A stretch of 52,988 bases of DNA from an uncultured Porphyromonadaceae bacterium (lineage in GTDB: Bacteria > Bacteroidota > Bacteroidia > Bacteroidales > Muribaculaceae). Shown here piece by piece: positions 41,907 through 48,316 of the stretch. The DNA lies in assembly GCA_947176915.1 (NCBI GenBank), contig CAMWSM010000007.1:1-52988 (forward strand), written 5' to 3'. Numbering within the stretch: the stretch's first letter is position 1; each line of letters opens with the position of its first letter. Position numbers and translations under genes: made by a program. Below the pieces are notes generated by a model that worked only from the letters and a program-made list of their open reading frames with translations, ran no database searches and was not told the origin of the DNA.

Positions 41907-42740
41907 TCATTCGTGAGGATAATCCATTTCCTCAAAATCATAATTTTTCTTCTCCTCTTCCAAGAGATTGGGATTGGAAGGAAGGTCAAGACCGGTCTTG
42001 GCTCTGATCTTTGCTGCAATATCAAGGTTGAGGGTCTTACTGCGATATTGGAGGCCCTTTTTCCTGTTCTTTACATAATATCTATCGCTATAATTGAAAT
42101 ATTCGACATTGCCGGCATTCTGAGTCTCTAAACCGATTGCTTCGTAGGTGTAATGCTTTTTTTCATCGTGGGCCTTCAGTATCATACCCGGCAGTCCGCA
42201 AAGTTTCCATGGACCCTCTGTCAAGGGAATTTCAGGGGCGAAGAAAGCTATCCATCTGCGTCCTCTGAAATCAGTTTTCGCCATAATGCAATCATAACCG
42301 AGAATGTTCTGAACTGAATCTCCGACGGTCCACTGAGGCTTCTCTATTTCCTCCTGATACTGCCATTCTGCCAGATCATATCTGAGATTTTCAATAGATT
42401 TGTTGTCTTCATAATTTCGGAAAAGGGCATCATTTGTAAGAGCTGCCTGTATATTGAAATTATCAGGTTTTTCCAAAAGTTTTAAAAGATATTCTCCATT
42501 TTGCATAGCCTCTTCGTGGATTCTCGCCTCCACGCAATAGAAAGCGGTGCCTTTTTTTCCTGCAAAGAGGGTAAGGTTGTCAATTTTAAATTTTTCTTTA
42601 GGATGCAAGGTGTCGGTTACTGTTGTACGCTTATAGACCACCTTGATCTGAGCGGAGTCAATCACCACCACTTCCCTTATTTTAGCTGTGGCGGAAAGAA
42701 AAGAAAACAATATGAAAAGAAAAGCAATGTAAGGTTTCAT
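41907..42740 (-). CDS. GLPGLI family protein 1
   Basis: This 277-residue protein has a signal peptide (MKPYIAFLFILFSFLSATA). The family core is in PWKLCGLPGMILKAHD (about 188-203), preceded by ILGYDCIMAKTDFRGRRWIAFFAPEIPL and closed by YDFEEMDYPHE at the C-terminus. The N-terminal half (YKRTTVTDTLHP, TLFAGKKGTAFYCVEARI) resembles the other two copies. GLPGLI proteins are exported Bacteroidota proteins of unknown function near secreted peptides and TonB-type receptors. The sequence is clearly diverged from copies 2 and 3. The gene has a -7-like element, TTATTTTG (42774-42767), 27 bases before its start. Confidence 0.88.
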   Translation of the reverse strand: MKPYIAFLFILFSFLSATAKIREVVVIDSAQIKVVYKRTTVTDTLHPKEKFKIDNLTLFAGKKGTAFYCVEARIHEEAMQNGEYLLKLLEKPDNFNIQAALTNDALFRNYEDNKSIENLRYDLAEWQYQEEIEKPQWTVGDSVQNILGYDCIMAKTDFRGRRWIAFFAPEIPLTEGPWKLCGLPGMILKAHDEKKHYTYEAIGLETQNAGNVEYFNYSDRYYVKNRKKGLQYRSKTLNLDIAAKIRAKTGLDLPSNPNLLEEEKKNYDFEEMDYPHE

Positions 42741-42766
42741 GTCAAAATAAGTTAATAAGGATGTAG

Positions 42767-42774
42767 CAAAATAA
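42767..42774 (-). promoter_or_regulatory. -7-like element before GLPGLI gene 1
   Basis: TTATTTTG on the minus strand (TAnnTTTG with one change) 27 bases upstream of the ATG. It sits between that gene and the inverted-repeat element at 42787-42905; no clean -33 partner is visible. Confidence 0.4.
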
Positions 42775-42786
42775 ACTTAATGTAAT

Positions 42787-42905
42787 GTAATGCTTGGGAG
42801 GGGGTTGCTCCGCAAGTCCGCTATGTTAGTAAATATATTGAGTAAAAAGGAGTTTTCTTCTTATTGCATAGTGGGATTGCGGAGCAATCCCCTCCCAAGC
42901 ATTAC
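42787..42905. repeat. 119-bp element with 29-nt inverted repeats
   Basis: Arms 42787-42815 and 42877-42905 are reverse complements with one mismatch, starting GTAATGCTTGGGAGGGG. Each arm also holds a small hairpin (GGGATTGC-GGA-GCAATCCC on the right). The 61-bp middle shows no gene. The form fits a REP doublet (BIME) or a miniature transposable element; an invertible switch is another possibility. It lies between the peptide gene at 42953 and GLPGLI gene 1. Confidence 0.65.
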
Positions 42906-42952
42906 GAAACAAGGATATATCTTAATTTTGATACATCATCCATATTAAAAAA

Positions 42953-43114
42953 TTAATCTACACAATTCTCAAACCAGGCCTTATCCCATTCTTCCCATTG
43001 TTGGGTTGTCATGCGTTCACCATACCTATTGGCATAGTTCTGCAGTGCAGCACACAGAACTGTGTTATACCCACCTGAGAGATTGATCATTTCAGCGTTC
43101 GAAAGTATTTGCAT
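42953..43114 (-). CDS. Double-glycine leader peptide 1 (53 residues)
   Basis: A short gene with ATG at 43114 and TAA at 42953. The leader MQILSNAEMINLSGG ends in Gly-Gly at residues 14-15, as in C39-processed precursors. The 38-residue core begins YNTVLCAALQNYANRYGERM and ends with WEEWDKAWFENCVD, having two cysteines (21 and 51). The W-x2-W-x3-W-F-x2-C end is shared with the 65-residue peptides 2 and 3, although the sequence otherwise differs strongly. It lies 137 bases downstream of GLPGLI gene 2 on the same strand. It is probably exported and cleaved by the C39 exporter at 48314 and oxidised by the VKOR protein at 44125. Confidence 0.75.
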   Translation of the reverse strand: MQILSNAEMINLSGGYNTVLCAALQNYANRYGERMTTQQWEEWDKAWFENCVD

Positions 43115-43251
43115 TGTTCTTCAAGTAATTTATTAGCCAATTCTTATACGCGATTGACATTGCGGTTACAGGTCGTTTTCATGCCTGCTTCTCATTTTTT
43201 ATTATAAATGACGTCATTAAATTCAGTATAATAAAATTCTCATGGAGGAGA

Positions 43252-44097
43252 TTATTCGTGAGGATAGTCTGTTTCAAGGAAATCATATTTGCTTTTACGA
43301 GGAGGTCGGGCAGCCGCCCCCTGTTTGGCCAATATTGACTGAATGCGATAAGTTGAATTGCCTTGCAATTGTTCTTTCCAAAGTCGGGAAAGGACTTTCA
43401 AGCGAGATTTATATATAAAAGGATCTCTTTTTGAATAAATATATATTCCTACAGGCTGAAGACCTGAATCTGTGATTGCTGAAGCTGTGAAATGATAGTC
43501 GGAGTTAGTGTCGTAAGCTTCGAGCACCAGCCCCGGGAGGCCGGCAAGTTTCCACGGACCCTCCTTGAACGGCACTTCAGGGGTAAACCAGGCAGTCCAA
43601 TGTCGTCCACGATAATCACAGGTGGCTTTTATACAATCATATCCCAGAATTTCCTTGGTGTCAGATTCAATTGTCCATTCAGGTAGTTCAGTATCTTCAA
43701 TATAGTATTCAGCATCTCCTTTGGATTGATACACGAGTGTCTGGTTTTCCCTGACATTCCTGAAGACAAATTCCCTCTCATGACCTCCTATGCTTACGAA
43801 GCGTTTTTGACCGGGAGGGTTTGCTGCGCGATAAATCTGTTCAGACAATTCGAAATTATTTGTCCGCAACGAGTCATACCACAAACATTTAGGGGGATAG
43901 AACATAGAGGATGTCTTCCCTATTCTCAGTCTCATCTCTTCTGAAATAATAGTTTTTTTTGCACGGTTCAGCGTGTCAAGATTTGTCACTTTGTTATATG
44001 TCACTTCAAGAATTGCCGGTTCTTTCGGTTCAATGATCGAGCCGAGAGCGGAGCATAATGAGACGAGAGCGAGTAAAAGAAAGATCTTTCTTTTCAT
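43252..44097 (-). CDS. GLPGLI family protein 2
   Basis: This 281-residue protein has a signal peptide (MKRKIFLLLALVSLCSALG). The family core is GPWKLAGLPGLVLEAYD (about 179-195), preceded by EILGYDCIKATCDYRGRHWT and followed by HFTASAITDSGLQPVGIYIY; it ends YDFLETDYPHE. It is nearly identical to copy 3 (46014) along the whole length, showing a recent duplication. It starts 27 bases after the VKOR gene stop, in the order peptide 2, VKOR, GLPGLI 2. The function is unknown; the export signal and place suggest a periplasmic or outer-membrane partner of the peptide. Confidence 0.9.
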   Translation of the reverse strand: MKRKIFLLLALVSLCSALGSIIEPKEPAILEVTYNKVTNLDTLNRAKKTIISEEMRLRIGKTSSMFYPPKCLWYDSLRTNNFELSEQIYRAANPPGQKRFVSIGGHEREFVFRNVRENQTLVYQSKGDAEYYIEDTELPEWTIESDTKEILGYDCIKATCDYRGRHWTAWFTPEVPFKEGPWKLAGLPGLVLEAYDTNSDYHFTASAITDSGLQPVGIYIYSKRDPFIYKSRLKVLSRLWKEQLQGNSTYRIQSILAKQGAAARPPRKSKYDFLETDYPHE

Positions 44098-44124
44098 ATC
44101 TATAAATATTTATATTCCTAAGTG

Positions 44125-45621
44125 TTATAATTGTGAATCTAAAATCAGATACTCCAAATCTTCAGGTTCGTAGATAGGAGAAATCAATCTGCCATTAATA
44201 ACTAAACGGGGGAAGGCAGTTATTCTGTTTTTTGTTATGGTATCGTTAAAAGAAGATTCCAAATCGTCATAATCTTTTTCAGATGAATTTAAGACCGGGA
44301 AATCAGTTGATTCATTGCGACACCACTTCCTTAAAAATTGAAGGAAGAGAGCTTTGTCTTGTTTGTAAAGAGATATCCATTCTCTGATAATTTTTACATC
44401 GTTAGCGGAAGTCCTTCCCAAAATTATGGAAAGAGAGATTAAGCCTTTTCTTGATTCAGACAAATCCAGGATTTTAGCCAACGTTTCTTTACAATGGTTG
44501 CAGGATGGAGATATAAAAGCTGTTATATCTGTAGTAGACTTTCCGGATTGCTCTGAGATATGTATGGATAAATCCGGGATTGTAATTGCCTTAGACTCAG
44601 TTTGGATAGTTTTTGCCATGCGCTTGAATGTCAATAACTTTATATGCAATCTGTCTGAGAGTCTTTTCTTCTCGCTATACCCTTGCAATGCTTGAAGAAA
44701 TGTAAAAATCAGAATACCAATGATAATCCAGTCGAAACAGGCTTCATAGTTTAACGCTAAGGGATAATGGTGTATTGCTATAATGGCCTCTGCAATAAGT
44801 GATAAAAGAGTAAATAGACACAGTGTACATAGTCTATTGATTTTGAATTGAGCCCAAAATGAATAACAGCATACTGGAAGCACTATAAGAGCGGAGACGG
44901 AGTAAAAAGTCTGAAGCAAGGGATAAGAGGCCTCGTTGTCAATGATAAGGGAGAATGTTATCAGCTGGGAGAGAAAATAAGTCAGGGCAAGTGTGGATAG
45001 ATGTATTCCATAAAATGATGCGTACTTTGAGTTAGACACTGTATTGCAGTCTGTGAAAGAGGTTGCATTGCATAGTTTGTCAACTAAAGGATCGGATTTT
45101 CCCAGAAGGTTAAGAAAAAGTATGGACGTGAAGATGCACCCGAAAATTAGCGGTATGCCTTCCCATCCGATAAGCTCAAGCAGTATTAATGAAATAAGAA
45201 AAATTGAAATCAATAAAACTATATTAGAAAAATTTTTTCTAATAGCCGCTTTATTATCTTTTTTGATTATGACGGTGACACCATCCCAAATTTGAGAAAA
45301 TTCCGATATGTCCATATTTTCCCATTTGTGGGAAATTGGGGAAAACACACTAAGACACTTTTTCCTATTGTCCCTTTTTACTAAGGATAAGGTCTGTTTT
45401 CCTTTCAAGGAAAAATGCGCCAGAAAGGGAATATTTAAATTCTGTATGTAGTTTAAATCACATTTTCCCAATTCGGCTTCTATTCCTATAAAATCTAAAG
45501 CTTTTTTTAGAGACAAAAGACTTGGATATGATGGAGCAGCGATAAGGGCAGCTCTCAGTCTGTCCTTATCGCATTGTAAACCTAATAACTGGAGATAAAT
45601 TTCTACAGTTTTTGCTAACAC
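44125..45621 (-). CDS. C39-like / VKOR / thioredoxin fusion membrane protein
   Basis: This 498-residue protein has three parts. Residues 1-120 resemble a C39 peptidase-like domain (VEIYLQLLGLQCDKDRLRAA, SYPSLLSLKKALDFIGIEAE) but lack the Q...C and His-Asp catalytic set, so the domain may only bind leaders. Residues about 130-320 are membrane helices of the VKOR type with cysteines 184 and 192 and the CxxC active site CTLC at 265-268. Residues 360-498 are a thioredoxin-like domain with CNHC at 374-377 and a cis-Pro-like AFPRLVING. VKOR proteins make disulfides in exported proteins with quinone. Placed between a Cys-rich GG peptide and a GLPGLI gene, it most likely oxidises the peptide. Confidence 0.88.
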   Translation of the reverse strand: MLAKTVEIYLQLLGLQCDKDRLRAALIAAPSYPSLLSLKKALDFIGIEAELGKCDLNYIQNLNIPFLAHFSLKGKQTLSLVKRDNRKKCLSVFSPISHKWENMDISEFSQIWDGVTVIIKKDNKAAIRKNFSNIVLLISIFLISLILLELIGWEGIPLIFGCIFTSILFLNLLGKSDPLVDKLCNATSFTDCNTVSNSKYASFYGIHLSTLALTYFLSQLITFSLIIDNEASYPLLQTFYSVSALIVLPVCCYSFWAQFKINRLCTLCLFTLLSLIAEAIIAIHHYPLALNYEACFDWIIIGILIFTFLQALQGYSEKKRLSDRLHIKLLTFKRMAKTIQTESKAITIPDLSIHISEQSGKSTTDITAFISPSCNHCKETLAKILDLSESRKGLISLSIILGRTSANDVKIIREWISLYKQDKALFLQFLRKWCRNESTDFPVLNSSEKDYDDLESSFNDTITKNRITAFPRLVINGRLISPIYEPEDLEYLILDSQL

Positions 45622-45684
45622 GGGATATAGTTGTTTGAAATGGTGTGGATAGCTTTTAAACTTTTAGTTCATGGTAAAGATGGT

Positions 45685-45882
45685 TTAGGGCTCAACGCCA
45701 ATGCAATCAAACCAGCGCTCAGCCCAGTTATCCCAGTACTCCCTCTCGAGTTGATCAACAAGTTCAGGGTCCTCACAGTTAGGTGCATCATGGGTGTTGG
45801 CTTCATACTGAAGAATCTCCACACAACCGTTCGCAGTGCCTCCTTTGAGATTAAGGAGTTCAGTCATTGAGAGTTTTTCCAT
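45685..45882 (-). CDS. Double-glycine leader peptide 2 (65 residues)
   Basis: The leader MEKLSMTELLNLKGG (Gly14-Gly15) has the acidic-hydrophobic pattern of Bacteroidota GG leaders. The 50-residue core has cysteines at 20, 36 and 60 and ends YWDNWAERWFDCIGVEP, with many acidic and aromatic residues. It differs from peptide 3 by only two residues (L10F, T16S), and shares the terminal W-x2-W-x3-W-F-x-C with peptide 1. The VKOR gene starts 63 bases downstream. Upstream, the promoter of copy 3 has lost its final G here (TATCTTTT), so expression may rely on read-through. Confidence 0.85.
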   Translation of the reverse strand: MEKLSMTELLNLKGGTANGCVEILQYEANTHDAPNCEDPELVDQLEREYWDNWAERWFDCIGVEP

Positions 45883-45943
45883 TTTTGAAAAGATTTAATT
45901 AATATTATGAAAAAAAGGAGAGTGATTTCAGGTTACTAAATGT

Positions 45944-45972
45944 CAGTATGGGTAATGTGTTTATCTATACTG
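45944..45972 (-). promoter_or_regulatory. Leader hairpin before peptide 2
   Basis: CAGTAT (45944-45949) mirrors ATACTG (45967-45972) with inner partial pairing; the same outer arms occur before peptide 3 at 47395-47423, although the loops differ. Confidence 0.45.
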
Positions 45973-46013
45973 TCACAGATTTTTAATTAAAAAGATAAGA
46001 CAGGAGGAATAAT

Positions 46014-46856
46014 TCATTCATGTGGATAATCTGTTTCAAGGAAATCATATTTGCTTTTATGAGGAGGTCGGGCAGCCCCCGGTTTGCCGTGCAGTGACTG
46101 TAAACGATAAGTTGAATTGCCTTGCAATATTTCTCTCCAAAGTCGGGAAAGGACTTTCAACCGGGATTTATACACAAATGGAGTTTGGTTTATGTAAATA
46201 TATATTCCTACAGGCTGAAGACCTGAATCTGTGATTGCTGAAGCTGTGAAATGATAGTCGGAGTTAGTGTCGTAAGCTTCGAGCACCAGCCCCGGAAGAC
46301 CGGCAAGTTTCCACGGACCCTCCTTGAACGGCACTTCGGGGGCAAACCAGGCAGTCCAATGTCGTCCACGATAATCACAGGTGGCTTTTATACACTCATA
46401 TCCGAGAATTTCCTTAGTGTCAGATTCAATGGACCATTCCGGTAGCTCAGTCTCCTCGATATAATACTCACTCTCCCCGCTAGATTGATACACGAGTGTC
46501 AGGTTTTCCCTGACGTTCCTAAAAATAAACTCCCTCTCATTACCACCCAAGCTTACGTAGCGTTTTTGACCGGGAGGGTTTGCTGCGCGATAAATCTGTT
46601 CAGCCAATTCGAAATTATTTGTCAGTAAGGAGTCATACCACAACCTTTTAGGGGGATAGAACATTGAGGATGTCTTCCCTATTCTCAGTTTCATCTCTTC
46701 TGTAATAACAGTTTTTTTGTCACGGTTCAGCGTGTCAAGATTTGTCACTTTGTTATATGTCACTTCAAGAATTGCCGGTTCTTTCGGTTCAATGATCGAA
46801 CCGAGAGCGGAGCATAATGAGACGAGAGCGAGTAAAAGAAAGATCAGTCTTTTCAT
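46014..46856 (-). CDS. GLPGLI family protein 3
   Basis: A 280-residue near-copy of GLPGLI protein 2: the same signal peptide type (MKRLIFLLLALVSLCSALGS), core (GPWKLAGLPGLVLEAYD) and end (YDFLETDYPHE), with scattered substitutions (for example NKVTNLDTLNRDKKTVITEE versus RAKKTIISEE). The frame is intact, so the copy is likely functional. Its start lies 13 bases from the point where the remaining VKOR relic begins, so the deletion that removed the VKOR gene joined the relic to just upstream of this start. It is the last gene of the duplicated unit. Confidence 0.9.
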   Translation of the reverse strand: MKRLIFLLLALVSLCSALGSIIEPKEPAILEVTYNKVTNLDTLNRDKKTVITEEMKLRIGKTSSMFYPPKRLWYDSLLTNNFELAEQIYRAANPPGQKRYVSLGGNEREFIFRNVRENLTLVYQSSGESEYYIEETELPEWSIESDTKEILGYECIKATCDYRGRHWTAWFAPEVPFKEGPWKLAGLPGLVLEAYDTNSDYHFTASAITDSGLQPVGIYIYINQTPFVYKSRLKVLSRLWREILQGNSTYRLQSLHGKPGAARPPHKSKYDFLETDYPHE

Positions 46857-46862
46857 GGAAAT

Positions 46863-46986
46863 AAACTTTTTTTAGAGATAAAAGACTTGGATATGATGGA
46901 GCAGCGATAAGGGCAGCTCTCAGTCTGTCCTTATCGCATTGTAAACCTAATAACTGGAGATAAATTTCTACAGTTTTTGCTAACAC
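46863..46986 (-). pseudogene. 5' relic of a second VKOR fusion gene
   Basis: The first 40 codons of the VKOR gene (MLAKTVEIYLQLLGLQCDKD and on to SLKK) are present almost unchanged; the rest, about 1.37 kb, is gone. The remaining frame runs into the GLPGLI 3 start and cannot give a working enzyme. DNA from about 46868 to 47270 is nearly identical to 45498-45900. Confidence 0.9.
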
Positions 46987-47049
46987 GGGATATAGTTGTT
47001 TGAAATGGTGTGGATAGCTTTTAAACTTTTAGTTCATGGTAAAGATGGT

Positions 47050-47247
47050 TTAGGGCTCAACGCCAATGCAATCAAACCAGCGCTCAGCCCAGTTATCCCA
47101 GTACTCCCTCTCGAGTTGATCAACAAGTTCAGGGTCCTCACAGTTAGGTGCATCATGGGTGTTGGCTTCATACTGAAGAATCTCCACACAACCGTTCGCA
47201 GAGCCTCCTTTGAGATTAAAGAGTTCAGTCATTGAGAGTTTTTCCAT
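47050..47247 (-). CDS. Double-glycine leader peptide 3 (65 residues)
   Basis: MEKLSMTELFNLKGG leader with Gly14-Gly15 and a 50-residue core identical to peptide 2 except T16S next to the cleavage site. Cysteines are at 20, 36 and 60, and the W-rich end is YWDNWAERWFDCIGVEP. It is the first gene of the peptide transcript, behind the best promoter of the locus (TATCTTTG at 47449-47442) and an 11-bp repeat array. Its own VKOR gene is deleted, so it presumably uses the enzyme at 44125. It is separate from the regulator gene at 47536 by 288 bases. Confidence 0.87.
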   Translation of the reverse strand: MEKLSMTELFNLKGGSANGCVEILQYEANTHDAPNCEDPELVDQLEREYWDNWAERWFDCIGVEP

Positions 47248-47394
47248 TTTTGAAAAAATTTAATTAATATTATAGAGAGGGGAGAGTAATCTTAGGTTAC
47301 TTGCGCAAATAGTCCTGTTGATTAATCAAATATAAAGCTCTATCCTGAAAATATCAGGGAAGAGAAGGAGATGATCAATAGAGGTAATAAATAT

Positions 47395-47423
47395 CAGTAT
47401 GGGTAAAGGGCTCACCTATACTG
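47395..47423 (-). promoter_or_regulatory. Leader hairpin before peptide 3
   Basis: CAGTAT (47395-47400) and ATACTG (47418-47423) with inner GGT/ACC pairing lie between the transcription start (near 47436) and the ATG at 47247. The leader is long, about 190 nt. The outer arms are kept in the peptide 2 copy. Confidence 0.5.
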
Positions 47424-47441
47424 TCATAGAGTTTTCAATTG

Positions 47442-47474
47442 CAAAGATAAGACAGGAGAAAAGGATAATGCAAA
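47442..47474 (-). promoter_or_regulatory. Promoter of the peptide operon
   Basis: On the minus strand TTTG (47474-47471), 21 nt, then TATCTTTG (47449-47442). It is directly preceded by the 11-bp repeat array at 47480-47521. Confidence 0.75.
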
Positions 47475-47479
47475 TTTTG

Positions 47480-47521
47480 GTGTGCGAAAAGTGTGCGAAA
47501 AGTGTGCGAAAAGTGTGCGAA
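47480..47521. repeat. Array of 11-bp repeats (GTGTGCGAAAA) upstream of the peptide promoter
   Basis: Three full and one partial copy of GTGTGCGAAAA in a row (47480-47490, 47491-47501, 47502-47512, 47513-47521). One unit is close to one turn of DNA, so all copies face the same side. The array lies 5 bases upstream of the -33 element and 14 bases past the stop of the HTH regulator gene, the layout of an activator binding site. Confidence 0.8.
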
Positions 47522-47535
47522 TGAATACAATATGC

Positions 47536-48009
47536 TTATATACAGTGGATTAGCTTATCCATATCCTTCGTTGGCACAGTGTTTCCAAACAAGGTGGTGC
47601 AGAGTTTCTTCCTATAGTAGGATACAGTGCCTTTTTCCCTTGAAAGAAGGATGCAGGTTTGTGCAGGAGTGATCCCACATTTGATCAACATCAGAAGTCT
47701 GATCTCTTTGACCGGAATGTTATCATCACTTAATATCAGAATTGTATCCATAAAGGAGGGATACAGCAAGGAAATCTCTTTTCTCAGTTGTTCCCAAAAT
47801 AATAAATCTTCAGCAATAGCTTTCCTACACTCAACACAGGTTAATATTTTACGATATGGCTTGGAATCCAATAATGATAAAGGGGGATGATAAGTCTGGG
47901 GATTTTCTTTGGCTCTCTCCCTCAATCCGTCCGTTATATCGCGCCTTATCTTTTCCTTATCATTTGTGGTCAGCCGGGGCTTAATCTGTCTGTATTCCGC
48001 AATAGTCAT
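47536..48009 (-). CDS. Small HTH transcriptional regulator of the peptide locus
   Basis: A 157-residue protein. The C-terminal part (about 95-150: NIPVKEIRLLMLIKCGITPAQTCILLSREKGTVSYYRKKL) has the helix-turn-helix pattern of the HTH tails of Bacteroidota TPR regulators and sigma region 4-like domains, comparable to the tail at 29546. The N-terminal part is helical (YRQIKPRLTTNDKEKIRRDI) with CVECRK in the middle. It has no signal peptide and no membrane helix. Its stop is 14 bases from the repeat array in front of the peptide promoter, so I infer that it controls that promoter, perhaps by binding the repeats. Confidence 0.7.
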   Translation of the reverse strand: MTIAEYRQIKPRLTTNDKEKIRRDITDGLRERAKENPQTYHPPLSLLDSKPYRKILTCVECRKAIAEDLLFWEQLRKEISLLYPSFMDTILILSDDNIPVKEIRLLMLIKCGITPAQTCILLSREKGTVSYYRKKLCTTLFGNTVPTKDMDKLIHCI

Positions 48010-48049
48010 TTATAATTCTTTATAAATATTCAAAAATTCGTCATTATAC

Positions 48050-48247
48050 TCAGCTCTTTAGATGGAGGATAGAGAAGAGGTAATTTCGCAGTTCCTCCGG
48101 GGAAAGATAAATTATCAATATAAGGGCTGCCATGAGAGAGAGAAATATCACGAGCAAAACCATATTTCCCCATCTCACCAGCGAAGGTGGAATCTCACCG
48201 AGGAGTTTCCTTACCTTTTCCGAACGTTCATTCAATCTGTCATCCAT
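48050..48247 (-). CDS. HlyD-like N-terminal membrane stub (65 residues)
   Basis: MDDRLNERSEKVRKLLGEIPPSLVRWGNMVLLVIFLSLMAALILIIY has the start expected of Bacteroidota HlyD-family adaptors of C39 exporters: charged helix, I-P-P-x-L-V-R-W-G, then one membrane helix. It stops at residue 65, without the periplasmic barrel-sandwich domain of about 350 residues. It sits where an adaptor gene normally follows the exporter gene. It could be a truncated gene, or a small protein of its own kept for the membrane anchor. No full HlyD gene is in the window. Confidence 0.6.
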   Translation of the reverse strand: MDDRLNERSEKVRKLLGEIPPSLVRWGNMVLLVIFLSLMAALILIIYLSPEELRNYLFSILHLKS

Positions 48248-48262
48248 AATATATTATCTAAA

Positions 48263-48316
48263 GCCCAACGCCTAACGCCTAATGCCTAACGCCTACCGCC
48301 TAACGCCTACCGCCTA
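48263..48316. repeat. Heptamer array, GCCTAAC type
   Basis: Seven to eight imperfect GCCTAAC / GCCTACC units run up to the stop codon of the exporter gene (TAG at 48314-48316, minus strand). It is the same unit as at 1-96 and shows the same placement at a stop codon. Confidence 0.8.

Noticed and set aside
41907..47247. Lanthipeptide or radical-SAM peptide cluster
   Set aside because: No LanB, LanC, LanM or radical SAM gene is present; the only modifying enzyme in sight is the VKOR/thioredoxin fusion.
47480..47521. CRISPR or origin iterons
   Set aside because: Units are contiguous 11-mers without spacers, and no cas, rep or dnaA gene is near; a regulator site fits better.
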